This document shows positions 1-7,968 of a stretch of 10,564 nt of DNA, piece by piece (the first letter of the stretch is position 1; every line of letters starts with the position of its first letter). A program made the translations under genes and the position numbers. The notes under the pieces were generated by a model. The model was not told the DNA's origin. It made no database searches and saw only the letters and a program-made list of their open reading frames with translations. Origin of the DNA: an uncultured Lachnospiraceae bacterium (GTDB taxonomy: Bacteria > Bacillota > Clostridia > Lachnospirales > Lachnospiraceae); assembly GCA_905236545.1 (NCBI GenBank), contig CAJOQO010000294.1:1-10564 (forward strand). The letters are read 5' to 3'.

Positions 1-2145
1 GATATGGCTGATCGGATTCTCCTTGATGGCACCAAGCCGGTCGGTCCTGGCGGAGAACTCTCCGAAGAATTCCTCACCCTCCAGATCCGCGATCGTCTTT
101 CCGCTCTCCAAGGCATGCTTCAGCTTCTCTCCGACCCTTCTTGCCGCCTCACCCGTCATCACCGTCTGGCGGGATGCCGTGGACGTTCCCGCATCCGGCG
201 TCCGGACCGTATCGGATGCTTCAAACACAAACAGCGCAGGATCCAGTCCTGTCACATGGCAGATCTCCGTCAGCACCATCTGACCGATTCCCTGTCCCAT
301 ACAGGCGGCCGAGGTACGGATATGAATCCTTCCCTGCTCCACCGAGAGCAGCACCCTGCCGATATCCTTCTTTCCCATGCCGGTGCCCGAATTCTTGAAT
401 CCGCACGCGATTCCCGCATACGGATGGGCATAAAACACATCCTTTACCGCGTCCAGACATGCTTCCAGATTGGTATCCGCCTCCGCTCTCTGCCCGTTGG
501 GAAGAATGTCTCCCGGCTTAATCGCGTTGCGCCGCCGGATCTCCCAGGGATCGAGCCCCGCCATCTCAGCCAGGAGATTGATATTCATCTCCGTCGCAAA
601 ACAGCTCTGCGCTACGCCGAATCCGCGGTAAGCGCCCGAAACCACATTGTTGGTGTAGACCGACATGCCGAACACATCGATGTTCTGATAATTGTACGGA
701 CCGGCCGCATGCGTGCAGGCCCGGTGCAGCACAGGTCCGCCAAGGGACGCGTAGGCTCCCGTATCCGCGATGATAACGCCCTTCATGGCAGTCAGGATCC
801 CGTTCTCATCACAGGCAGTCGTGAATTCCATCTCCATCGGATGACGTTTGACATGATAGTCCAGGGATTCCTGCCTGGTGTACTTCATCTTGACCGGCCG
901 CTTCGTATACCAGGCCATCAGGGCGGCATAGGGCTGGACACTCATATCTTCCTTCCCGCCGAAGCCGCCGCCCACAAGCGCGGCCCGCACATGAACCTTC
1001 TCCGGAGGCAGGCCGAGCATCTTAGAGCATTCCCGCTGTACGTCGTAGACAGACTGGCTCGAAGTATAGATCAGCAGGCCGTCGCCGCCCTCCGGAAGCG
1101 CAACCGCGCACTCGGGTTCCATAAAGCCATGCTCCTGCCACGGTGTCTTATACTTGCGGGTAACCACATACTTTGCGTTCCTGATCGCTTCATCCGCATC
1201 GCCCCGGACCAGGTTCGCCCGGCTCATGACATTGCCGTCCTCATGGATCAGCGGCGCGTCGCCCCGGAGCGCCTCAAAGGGGCTTGTGACAGGCTTCAGC
1301 TCCGTATAGTCCACCTCGATCAGATCCAGAATCTCCTGCAGGGACTCCGGCTTTTCGGAGGCAGCCACGGCCAGGACGTTGCCGACGTACCGGGTGATAT
1401 CCCCGACGCCCATCATCACATCCCAGTCCTGCTTGATATGTCCGATCTTATTGCACGGAACGGATTCCCTGGTCAGGATCCTCACGCAGTCCGGATGCTG
1501 CACAGCCTTCGAGATGTCGATCCTGTCGATCCTTGCGCGCGGATACCTGGAATACAGTGCCGCGGCATAAAGCATGCCCTCCACATAGATATCATCCGTA
1601 TAGATGCCGGTTCCGTTCACCTTTTCCTTCGCGTCGATCCGCTGGGCATGTTCATTCATATGAAGCGTCTTCGGACGGGGCGGAACCGGACGCTTCTCGC
1701 GGAAGAAATCAGCCGCCATCAGGATCGCGTCCTCAATCTTCTTATAGCCGGTACAGCGGCACAGATTTCCCCGGATCGCTTTCTTAACCTCCTGCCTCGA
1801 AGGCGTCAGCGTCTGGTCGAGAAGGCTCTTCGCGGAGATAATCATGCCCGGGATGCAGAAGCCGCACTGCACCGCGCCTGCCTCGGCAAAGCAGTGCTCA
1901 TAGACTTTCATCTCCTCCGGCCGGATCCCCTCAACCGTCAGAACCTTCCTGCCGGCCAGCCTGCTCAGAGACACCGTGCATGCTTTTGTCTTCTTCCCGT
2001 CAACAAGCACCGTACAGGTTCCGCACACGCCCTCCGAGCAGCCGTCCTTTGCGGCTGTCAGATGAAGATCATCTCTCAGAAAACGCAGCAGTTTCTTATC
2101 CTGCTCCGATTCATAGTCCTTCCCATTGATGTTCACAGTAAACAT
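1..2145 (-). CDS. Xanthine dehydrogenase-like molybdenum hydroxylase, fused [2Fe-2S] and molybdopterin domains (partial, 3' end off window)
   Basis: The minus-strand frame is open for 715 codons from 2145 to the left edge, where the gene runs off. Residues 1-75 form a plant-type ferredoxin domain (C36, C41, C44, C56). Residues 85-145 form the second [2Fe-2S] domain (CGFC at 94-97, CRC at 129-131). From about 165 on it matches the aldehyde oxidase/xanthine dehydrogenase large subunit: VNGTGIYTDD near 177-186, GGGFGGKED at 392-400, GAYRGFG at 504-510, CMGQG at 615-619 and TASRQT at 656-661. There is no FAD domain between the iron-sulfur and molybdenum parts, as in the selenium-dependent XDH family of clostridia, whose members are about 850 residues. 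About 130 residues are therefore missing, including the catalytic glutamate region. Expected role: cytoplasmic hydroxylation of xanthine, hypoxanthine or a related purine. A start at 2145 is preferred over the ATG at 2151 because GGAG lies 6 bases upstream of it. The substrate is inferred; another N-heterocycle is possible. Confidence 0.93.
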   Translation of the reverse strand, partial: MFTVNINGKDYESEQDKKLLRFLRDDLHLTAAKDGCSEGVCGTCTVLVDGKKTKACTVSLSRLAGRKVLTVEGIRPEEMKVYEHCFAEAGAVQCGFCIPGMIISAKSLLDQTLTPSRQEVKKAIRGNLCRCTGYKKIEDAILMAADFFREKRPVPPRPKTLHMNEHAQRIDAKEKVNGTGIYTDDIYVEGMLYAAALYSRYPRARIDRIDISKAVQHPDCVRILTRESVPCNKIGHIKQDWDVMMGVGDITRYVGNVLAVAASEKPESLQEILDLIEVDYTELKPVTSPFEALRGDAPLIHEDGNVMSRANLVRGDADEAIRNAKYVVTRKYKTPWQEHGFMEPECAVALPEGGDGLLIYTSSQSVYDVQRECSKMLGLPPEKVHVRAALVGGGFGGKEDMSVQPYAALMAWYTKRPVKMKYTRQESLDYHVKRHPMEMEFTTACDENGILTAMKGVIIADTGAYASLGGPVLHRACTHAAGPYNYQNIDVFGMSVYTNNVVSGAYRGFGVAQSCFATEMNINLLAEMAGLDPWEIRRRNAIKPGDILPNGQRAEADTNLEACLDAVKDVFYAHPYAGIACGFKNSGTGMGKKDIGRVLLSVEQGRIHIRTSAACMGQGIGQMVLTEICHVTGLDPALFVFEASDTVRTPDAGTSTASRQTVMTGEAARRVGEKLKHALESGKTIADLEGEEFFGEFSARTDRLGAIKENPISHI

Positions 2146-2271
2146 ACGCATCTCCAATCTATCCGGCTGCAGTCCCTGCCGGACGGTCCGCACCGCCTCA
2201 TTCGCCGCCCTGTCAGCGGCATTTCGCTCAGCTCAGGTCCTTACACGATGCCCCCTGGATCAGGCGCCTGG
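2146..2271. other. 126-bp gap between the permease-kinase gene and the XDH-like gene
   Basis: The gap contains a 10-bp perfect palindrome at 2261-2270 just after the kinase stop codon and a short inverted repeat at 2180-2190 (CGGAC/GTCCG, one-base loop). Neither is followed by a T-run. I see no -35/-10 pair on the minus strand. The XDH-like gene could therefore be read from the same transcript as the permease-kinase gene. The only clear signal is GGAG, 6 bases before the ATG at 2145. Confidence 0.45.
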
Positions 2272-5200
2272 TCAGGGAGCCTTTCTCCTTCGGATCAGCT
2301 CAACCATCGTTTCATACAGGCGCTCCGGCTCGACCGGCTTTGACAGATGGGCATTCATGCCGGCCTGCAGGGAACGCTCTACATCTTCATCGAACACATT
2401 TGCCGTCATGGCGATGATCGGTACCGTCCGTGCGTCCGCGCGTTCCATGGCACGGATCGCCCGCGTCGCGCTGAGCCCGTCCATTACCGGCATCCTTACA
2501 TCCATAAGGATCACGTCGAAATAACCCTCTTCGCTCTCTTCAAAGATCTTCACGGCGATCTCGCCGTTTATTGCGTGGGTTGCCAGAATGTCTTCCAGAT
2601 TGAGCAGATCCTCCAGAATCTCCGCATTCTGCTCAACGTCCTCCGCCATCAGAACCTTGCATCCGGACAGAATCTGATGGATCTCTTCCCTGGAAGCATC
2701 CCGATCCCCATCCTCCGGCACTGCCCCGCCGGTGCGCCGCTGCACAACCATATGGATCACCCGGAGCAGGCTGTCGGAAAACAGCGGTTTGGCCACGATG
2801 CCGTCCACGCCGTCCTCTCTCGCCTCCTCGTCGATGATATCCCAGTTGTATCCGGTCAGCATGATCACATTCGTCTTCCCGCCGTCGAAAGAGCGAAGGC
2901 TGCGCACCAGCTCCAGTCCGTTCATTTCAGGCATCTTGTAGTCTGTAAGAAGCAGATCGTAGGGTTCTTCCCTCCGGACGGCATCCCTCAGCTTCTGAAG
3001 TCCCTGCTGTGAATCCGTCACTGCCTCCGCCGGGATTCCGAGACTGCGCAGGACCATCTTCGTATGCTCGCAGGCAATCTCATCATCATCCACCACGAGG
3101 GCGCGCATTCCCTCCGGAAGGGAGATTCCATGCTCGTCTCTGGCACTCCGGTCAGAAGCCGTAAGGGTAACGGTAACCGTGAAGGTCGATCCTTCGCCCT
3201 TTTTGCTTTGTACATCGATCTCCCCGTTCATCATCTGCACAAAGTTCCGGGTGATGGACATGCCCAGCCCGCTGCCGCCATATTTGTTGGTAGTGGTAGC
3301 GTCCTCCTGCGAAAATGCGTCGAAGATCTTCGGAATGTATTCCTCATCCATTCCGATTCCGGTGTCCTTCATGACAAAGCGCAGCGTACACATGCCCTCG
3401 AACCGGTTCACCTGCTCCGCGGTCAGCGTGACCGTTCCGGGCGCTTCCGTAAACTTGACCGAATTGCCGAGAATGTTGATCAGAACCTGCTTGAGCTTCA
3501 TCTCATCGCCGTAATAGTAGTCAAGAACCGATCCGATAATCTGGCATTCATAGTGAAGTCCCTTTTCCTGACACTGCCCGTTGATGATGATATTGATCTG
3601 ATCCAGGAATTCCCGGAAGGAAAACTCCTCATTTTTCAGCACCATCCGGCCCGACTCGATCCGGCTCATATCCAGAATATCATTGATCAGGCCCAGCAGA
3701 TGCCCGGCGCTGGCGCCGATCTTCTCCAGATGCTCCCTTGTTCGCGGGGACAGATCCGGATCGCGCAGCGCGATGTTGTCCAGTCCGATGATCGCATTCA
3801 TCGGTGTCCGGATCTCATGGCTCATGTTGGACAGGAAGCTGGTCTTGGCGCGGCTGGTCTCCTCCGCCAGCGCCTTCTCCACTTCGATCTGCTTCTCCCT
3901 CTTCTGCATCTGATGATAAATATCAAGAAGGATCAGCAAAGCCGCGATGATCAGAACCGCCTGCACCAGATTGATCAAAGCGACGGAACGGTCCACAGAG
4001 CGCAGCATCTCCTTCAGGCCCTGCGGCGTCTCCTCCGAGATAAACTTCGTCACCGACTGATCCACCCTTGCTGTCGTTGTCTGCAGCACCCAGACGCCCG
4101 AAGTAAAGATGATCAGTCCGAGCAGAACGATCCAGGCAACAATGGAGCGGCCAAGCCTGCGCTGCTTGTCCGAGCCCAGAACGAGACGGAATACCGCAAA
4201 GCCGAGGATTCCCCATGCGGCAAGGATCAGGTAGGACTCGGTCGACAGGGTTTTCACCGAGGTAAGATTCGGAATCAGGAATTCCAGGGCAAACAGAACG
4301 GAGATGGCAAGGCCGGCAAGGCCGGCTGCAGCCATTCCCCTGTTCCCCTCCTTCCGCGCCGTCTTCCATGCCGAAGCGGAGGCAAACGCGTAGGCGATGG
4401 TGGCCCCGACCGTAGTCACATCAACGATCCAGCTGATCGCCGTCCTGCCGAAAAACGGAAGAATAACCGAGACGCCGAGAATCGCGTAGATCGCATGAGT
4501 CGGCGCTCCTTCCTCGTTCCTGACGCCAAGCGACTCCGGAAACAATCCATCCTCCGCGAGGGAAGCGATCAGTCTGCTCAGGGCGATATAGTGGCCGACG
4601 AGCCCCGTAAGAATCCCGCAAAGCGCCGCGCATCCAAGCAAAGCGGCTCCCGCCCTTCCCATCGAGGCAAACGCCGCGAAGAAAGTCGGCTGGGATTCCA
4701 CGCCGGAATACTCGCCCAGGTTCGCCACATAATCCGCCCATGAGGAACACCCCTCCGGCTGGATGCTGGCGCCAAGCAGGGCCAGAGCCGTGTAGGCAGC
4801 CGCAGCGGCCAGGAGCGACAGGGCAAGGATGCGGAAAACGCGGCGCGGGGAAAACTTCATCTCCGCGGCAGAATGAGAGATCGATTCGAATCCCACATAA
4901 GCCCACGGGGCCAGCGCAAAGATGATAAATGTGCCTCCGGCCGGGCTTTTGCCCGGGGCAAATGCCGGTTTCAGGGCTGAAAGATCCCCCCTGATAAAGA
5001 TCATTGCCGCGATAAAGCAGACAAGCACTCCGACAAGCAGAAGCACCGCCGTTATGATCTGCATGATCTCTGCCACACGTCTTCGCAGGCAGATGAGAGC
5101 CGCAAGGAACAGGGAGCCGACCGCAATGAGGATCTCTCCCAGATAGACGTGGAACCCGGCGATCTCGTAGTCAAAGCCAAACTGAAAGAGGCTTCCCAGA

Positions 5201-5574
5201 AGGGTTCTTGCGATCAGCGGCAGGGCCGTCGCATTGGCCCAGATGATCGCGATGTAGGTCAGGATCAGAAACCATGCGCTCAGAAATCCATGATCATAGC
5301 CAAAGCTGTTTTTGGTATAGGTATACGTCCCGCCGCCATCCTGATAACGGTTCATCAGGTAGTGATAGTTCACGGCAAGCACCAGCATGACAAGAGCGCC
5401 CGCGATGATTCCGATCGCCGTTCCCGCACTGCCGGCCAGCGGCAGAAACGTCGTTCCGGGCATGACAAATGCCCCCCAGCCCACACTGCATCCAAACGCG
5501 AGCGCCCACGCTCCGGGCGCGGACAGATAGGGGGATATTCTGCGTGCTCCCGTATTCGCTGTATTCTGAGTCAT
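2272..5574 (-). CDS. APC-superfamily permease fused to hybrid sensor histidine kinase (APC-2TM-HisKA-HATPase-REC-REC)
   Basis: This is one 1100-residue reading frame. Residues 15 to about 465 resemble a 12-helix APC amino acid transporter: the broken-helix-1 motif GWGAFVMPG is at 32-40, and the helix 6 stretch PWAYVGFES (223-231) is followed by an AEMK sequence typical of the family. Two further helices (about 477-497 and 532-551) bracket an outer loop of roughly 35 residues. A basic, coiled-coil-like linker leads to HisKA with SHEIRTP (H586), then HATPase_c with N700/N704, DTGIG at 737-741 and GGSGLG at 766-771. Receiver 1 starts near 823 (DDD at 829-831, acceptor D878). Receiver 2 has acceptor D1025 and a KP motif near the C terminus. 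All kinase and receiver key residues are present. The protein is probably a membrane sensor whose transporter domain detects or moves a solute, by analogy with CbrA-type transporter-kinases, which use a different (SSS) transporter fold. The ligand is unknown. The start is fixed by a Shine-Dalgarno sequence (AGGAG, 11-base spacer) lying within a tandem duplication. Confidence 0.95.
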   Translation of the reverse strand: MTQNTANTGARRISPYLSAPGAWALAFGCSVGWGAFVMPGTTFLPLAGSAGTAIGIIAGALVMLVLAVNYHYLMNRYQDGGGTYTYTKNSFGYDHGFLSAWFLILTYIAIIWANATALPLIARTLLGSLFQFGFDYEIAGFHVYLGEILIAVGSLFLAALICLRRRVAEIMQIITAVLLLVGVLVCFIAAMIFIRGDLSALKPAFAPGKSPAGGTFIIFALAPWAYVGFESISHSAAEMKFSPRRVFRILALSLLAAAAAYTALALLGASIQPEGCSSWADYVANLGEYSGVESQPTFFAAFASMGRAGAALLGCAALCGILTGLVGHYIALSRLIASLAEDGLFPESLGVRNEEGAPTHAIYAILGVSVILPFFGRTAISWIVDVTTVGATIAYAFASASAWKTARKEGNRGMAAAGLAGLAISVLFALEFLIPNLTSVKTLSTESYLILAAWGILGFAVFRLVLGSDKQRRLGRSIVAWIVLLGLIIFTSGVWVLQTTTARVDQSVTKFISEETPQGLKEMLRSVDRSVALINLVQAVLIIAALLILLDIYHQMQKREKQIEVEKALAEETSRAKTSFLSNMSHEIRTPMNAIIGLDNIALRDPDLSPRTREHLEKIGASAGHLLGLINDILDMSRIESGRMVLKNEEFSFREFLDQINIIINGQCQEKGLHYECQIIGSVLDYYYGDEMKLKQVLINILGNSVKFTEAPGTVTLTAEQVNRFEGMCTLRFVMKDTGIGMDEEYIPKIFDAFSQEDATTTNKYGGSGLGMSITRNFVQMMNGEIDVQSKKGEGSTFTVTVTLTASDRSARDEHGISLPEGMRALVVDDDEIACEHTKMVLRSLGIPAEAVTDSQQGLQKLRDAVRREEPYDLLLTDYKMPEMNGLELVRSLRSFDGGKTNVIMLTGYNWDIIDEEAREDGVDGIVAKPLFSDSLLRVIHMVVQRRTGGAVPEDGDRDASREEIHQILSGCKVLMAEDVEQNAEILEDLLNLEDILATHAINGEIAVKIFEESEEGYFDVILMDVRMPVMDGLSATRAIRAMERADARTVPIIAMTANVFDEDVERSLQAGMNAHLSKPVEPERLYETMVELIRRRKAP

Positions 5575-5630
5575 GCTTTGTCAGACTCCTCCCGTATTCG
5601 CTGTATTCTGAGTCATGTTCTGTCAGACTC
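5547..5630. repeat. 42-bp tandem duplication of a translation-initiation region
   Basis: Two adjacent 42-bp copies, 5547-5588 and 5589-5630, match at 40 of 42 positions; the differences are at 5575/5617 and 5577/5619. Each copy carries an ATG and the first codons of the permease-kinase gene. On the coding strand the outer edges share the short sequence ATACGG(A/G)AG, present upstream of the second copy (near 5631-5639) and at the gene-internal end, which fits duplication by replication slippage. The junction creates the GGGAGGAG ribosome binding site used by the main start. Confidence 0.93.
5581..5616 (-). CDS. Upstream ORF / leader peptide of 11 codons before the permease-kinase gene
   Basis: A short ORF reads MTQNTANTGGV and stops at TGA 6 bases before the ATG of the permease-kinase gene. 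It has its own Shine-Dalgarno AAGGAG at 5628-5633 (11-base spacer), the same spacing as the downstream start. It is in the same frame as the large gene, and its first 9 residues are identical to that protein's N terminus, because both lie in copies of a 42-bp tandem duplication. The Shine-Dalgarno of the large gene lies inside this uORF. Translation of the uORF could therefore couple to, or compete with, the main start. Whether it is translated or functional is not known; it may simply be a by-product of the duplication. Confidence 0.45.
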   Translation of the reverse strand: MTQNTANTGGV

Positions 5631-5704
5631 CTTCCGTATCCTCAGCACCTGTACCCGATCCACTCCCTGCACATCCTGCCGGAGGCTCTGAGGGAACACT
5701 GACA

Positions 5705-5732
5705 GAACCAGCGTCTTCTCAGAAGGCTGTTC
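5705..5732 (-). other. Imperfect inverted repeat (possible mRNA hairpin)
   Basis: Arms 5705-5708/5729-5732 (GAAC/GTTC), 5710-5712/5726-5728 (AGC/GCT) and 5715-5719/5721-5725 (CTTCT/AGAAG) can pair, with one unpaired base at 5709 and two at 5713-5714. The innermost pairs must open to make a loop. No T-run follows on either strand, so it does not look like an intrinsic terminator. It lies about 30 bases after the Hpt stop codon and could be a processing or mRNA stability element, or chance. Confidence 0.3.
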
Positions 5733-5759
5733 CTTATTGTGCCCCCTGTAACAACGATT

Positions 5760-6134
5760 TCAGACGCCGGATCCCTCATAGGCCTCGATTCCATCCTTTA
5801 TCTTCCGGTATGCCGCGGCAATCTCCTCCAGAATCCGGTCCACCTCCGCGTCGCTGAGGCTGCGCGCATGGCCCTCGCGGTATTCCTCCGCAAGCAGCGA
5901 CGCCGATTCGGAGAGCCGCTTCAGGCCAAGATTCCCGCTGACGCCCTTCAGCGCGTGGGCGCTTTCAAACATCTCTTTCGGATCCTTCGCCTTTCCGGCC
6001 TCGAGAAGCCTCTCCACGACACCGTTCTTCGAGAACTTCCGGATATGCTTATCCATCAGCTTCTCGATCCTCAGAACGCTCACCGCCTGTTCGTAATCTC
6101 CATCAATCCTCTGATACAGTTCCTTAAGTGTCAT
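5760..6134 (-). CDS. Stand-alone Hpt (histidine phosphotransfer) domain protein
   Basis: This 124-residue soluble, mostly helical protein carries the Hpt signature AHALKGVSGNLG, with the phospho-accepting histidine at H60, conserved K63 and G64, and the glycine-asparagine turn at 67-68. Its length is typical of a single Hpt domain. Hpt proteins accept a phosphoryl group from the receiver of a hybrid kinase and pass it to the receiver of a response regulator. The neighbours supply both sides: two hybrid kinases (one upstream, one downstream) and a REC-EAL regulator whose stop lies 46 bases upstream. GAGGAG at 6144-6149, 9 bases before the ATG, sets the start. Co-transcription with the regulator is likely. 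Which kinases it serves is inferred from position. Confidence 0.93.
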   Translation of the reverse strand: MTLKELYQRIDGDYEQAVSVLRIEKLMDKHIRKFSKNGVVERLLEAGKAKDPKEMFESAHALKGVSGNLGLKRLSESASLLAEEYREGHARSLSDAEVDRILEEIAAAYRKIKDGIEAYEGSGV

Positions 6135-6180
6135 CGTGACGCACTCCTCTCTTCCGGCAGCCTGGCTCCGGTCAGTTTTT

Positions 6181-7881
6181 TCAGTTTCTCTGTTCTCTCT
6201 GTGTCGAAAGCTCCGCTTCGATCAGTTTCTCAAACTCTTCCGGCGGTACCGGCCTCGAAAAATAATATCCCTGGACAAGGTCGCATCCGGCTTCCTTCAG
6301 GAGCTCGAGCTGTCTTGAAGTCTCCACGCCCTCGGCCACAACCTGGAGGCTGAGGTACTTCGCGATATCCAGGATCAGCTTTACCAGCCTCATGTCCGTC
6401 TCGCTGGACTCGATATTGCGGATGAACTTCATATCCATCTTCAGCACATCGATCGGCATGTCGGAAAGCATATTGAGGGAAGAATAGCCCGTCCCGAAGT
6501 CATCCATCTCGATCTGAAACCCAAGCTCCCTCAGCCGGGTCACAATATCCAGAAGATCCTTCGCCTTATCGGTGTAGGCGGATTCCGTGACCTCCAGCTT
6601 GATGGCACCCACATCAAGGCCATTGTCCCGCACCAGGCAGAGCAGACGGTCCACCAGCGTCGGATCAAACACATCCGCGCGGGAGAGATTCACGGAAACC
6701 GGAAGCAGAAAGCCATACTTCTTTTTCCACTCCGAAATCTGGCATGCGGCCTCCTTCCAGACAAAGCTGTCTACGATGCTGATCAGGCCGTTCCCCTCCA
6801 GAAGCGGGACAAAGTCTCCCGGAAAGATCATCCCGAGCTCCGGATGGTTCCAGCGGATCAGCGCTTCCGCGCTGCTCAGCCGGGGCGGATCGCACTGGAT
6901 ATCGTACTTTGGCTGATAGAATACCTGCAGCTGCCGCTCGCTGGCAGCGTTATTCAGGTCATTCAGAAGCCTCTGGTTCAACAGCTCCCTCGCATACATG
7001 TTATCATCGTAGAGCATCAGAGGATTCTGATAGTCCCCGCGTACCATGTTGCAGGCCGCTCTTGCCTGGTCAAAGGTCAGGACCGGATCGGAACCCTCCC
7101 GCCACGGCATAACCCCCATCCGAAGATGGATGCTGACATTCGGTGAGAGCCTGTTGACCTTGTCCTGAAAAGTCTCCAGGAGATTCGTGTAGCCCGTCTG
7201 ACTGATGCAGTAAATGTCAAAGCTGTCCGCCTCAATGCGGCTGGCGATGCCTTCCGTCTGCGCCAGGAACGCGCGGATCTCATCGCCGATCAGCCGGAGC
7301 ACCACATCGCCGAAGTCCCGTCCGTTCACCGCGTTAATGGAATGGAACTGGTCGATGTTGATAACGATCGAGTCCATATGCATCTCGGGATGATACTGAA
7401 ACAGCCTCTTCGCATACTCAAAGAAGAAATTCCGCGTATAAAGGCCGGTGAGCCGGTCGTGCTCCGCCGCGGAGATCAGCTGTCTGCCCTCGCTCAGCTC
7501 CAGGATCCTGGCGACTCTGGTCTGTATGATCTCCGGCATGTTAAACGGTTTGGTGATAAAGTCCGCCGCGCCCATCTGGAGCGCCTTGAGCTCCGCGCTT
7601 GTATCCGCCGTCAGGACAATCACCGGGATATGGTTCACACGGTCATCCGCGCGAAGCTTTTCCATGACCTCAAAGCCGGTCATAACCGGCATGTTCAGGT
7701 CAAGCAGAAGCATCGACAGATCATCCACATGCCGGTAGATCTCTTCCATTGCCTCAGCACCGTTCTGCGCTTCGATGATCTGGTATTTCTCCTCCTCCAG
7801 AATCGCACTCAGAGCGTCCCGGTTGAGCTCCTGATCATCTACGACCAGAACCAGTTTCGGACGTACAATCTTATCAGTCAT
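6181..7881 (-). CDS. Response regulator with REC, degenerate GGDEF and EAL domains (probable c-di-GMP phosphodiesterase)
   Basis: The protein is 566 residues and has no membrane segments. A receiver domain occupies 8-128 (D15, D16, acceptor D61, T91, K111). A GGDEF-like domain spans about 138-290, but its signature is EADSF (217-221) instead of GG(D/E)EF, so diguanylate cyclase activity is not expected. The EAL domain (about 305-555) keeps its catalytic set: E339 in EAL, N398, E430 and E433 in LEVTES, D460/D461 in DDFGTGYS, K481, E517 and Q537. It should hydrolyse c-di-GMP to pGpG, controlled by phosphorylation of D61. It is the only effector among the four signalling genes here. Start choice is uncertain: ATG 7881 lies 13 bases from AGAGAGGA (7895-7902), while a TTG at 7887 has a better 7-base spacing and would add two residues. 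An ATG at 7908 and a TTG at 7956 lack a good ribosome binding site. Confidence 0.93.
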   Translation of the reverse strand: MTDKIVRPKLVLVVDDQELNRDALSAILEEEKYQIIEAQNGAEAMEEIYRHVDDLSMLLLDLNMPVMTGFEVMEKLRADDRVNHIPVIVLTADTSAELKALQMGAADFITKPFNMPEIIQTRVARILELSEGRQLISAAEHDRLTGLYTRNFFFEYAKRLFQYHPEMHMDSIVINIDQFHSINAVNGRDFGDVVLRLIGDEIRAFLAQTEGIASRIEADSFDIYCISQTGYTNLLETFQDKVNRLSPNVSIHLRMGVMPWREGSDPVLTFDQARAACNMVRGDYQNPLMLYDDNMYARELLNQRLLNDLNNAASERQLQVFYQPKYDIQCDPPRLSSAEALIRWNHPELGMIFPGDFVPLLEGNGLISIVDSFVWKEAACQISEWKKKYGFLLPVSVNLSRADVFDPTLVDRLLCLVRDNGLDVGAIKLEVTESAYTDKAKDLLDIVTRLRELGFQIEMDDFGTGYSSLNMLSDMPIDVLKMDMKFIRNIESSETDMRLVKLILDIAKYLSLQVVAEGVETSRQLELLKEAGCDLVQGYYFSRPVPPEEFEKLIEAELSTQREQRN

Positions 7882-7968
7882 TACCAAAGCGGTATCCTCT
7901 CTTCCCATCAGATTACGGCGATTATTGATACCGTTATATCCGGCATTCAGACACAACAGTCTGTGCGG

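Larger units (their letters stand above)
5575..5759. other. 185-bp intergenic region between the Hpt gene and the permease-kinase gene
   Basis: This is the longest gap in the window. It holds the upstream part of the 42-bp tandem duplication, the uORF and an imperfect inverted repeat at 5705-5732. I see no convincing -35/-10 pair on the minus strand and no stem followed by a T-run, so the gap could be an untranslated leader within one transcript or hide a non-canonical promoter. Confidence 0.5.

Noticed and set aside
2261..2270. Perfect 10-bp palindrome after the permease-kinase stop codon as a terminator
   Set aside because: The stem is only 5 bp with no loop, and no T-run follows on the minus strand.
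4..2343. Plus-strand open frame of 779 codons opposite the XDH-like gene
   Set aside because: Its translation shows no recognisable domain and is rich in R, H, L and P, as expected for an antisense shadow. The minus strand over the same bases encodes an unbroken XDH-like protein with all cofactor motifs.
3064..4743. Plus-strand open frame of 559 codons opposite the permease-kinase gene
   Set aside because: It is an antisense shadow of a G+C-rich gene; the minus strand carries clear permease and kinase motifs across the whole span.
7930..7946. Small inverted repeat (CAGAC/GTCTG) between the hybrid kinase and EAL genes
   Set aside because: It has only a 5-bp stem and no T-run, so it is too weak to call a terminator or operator.
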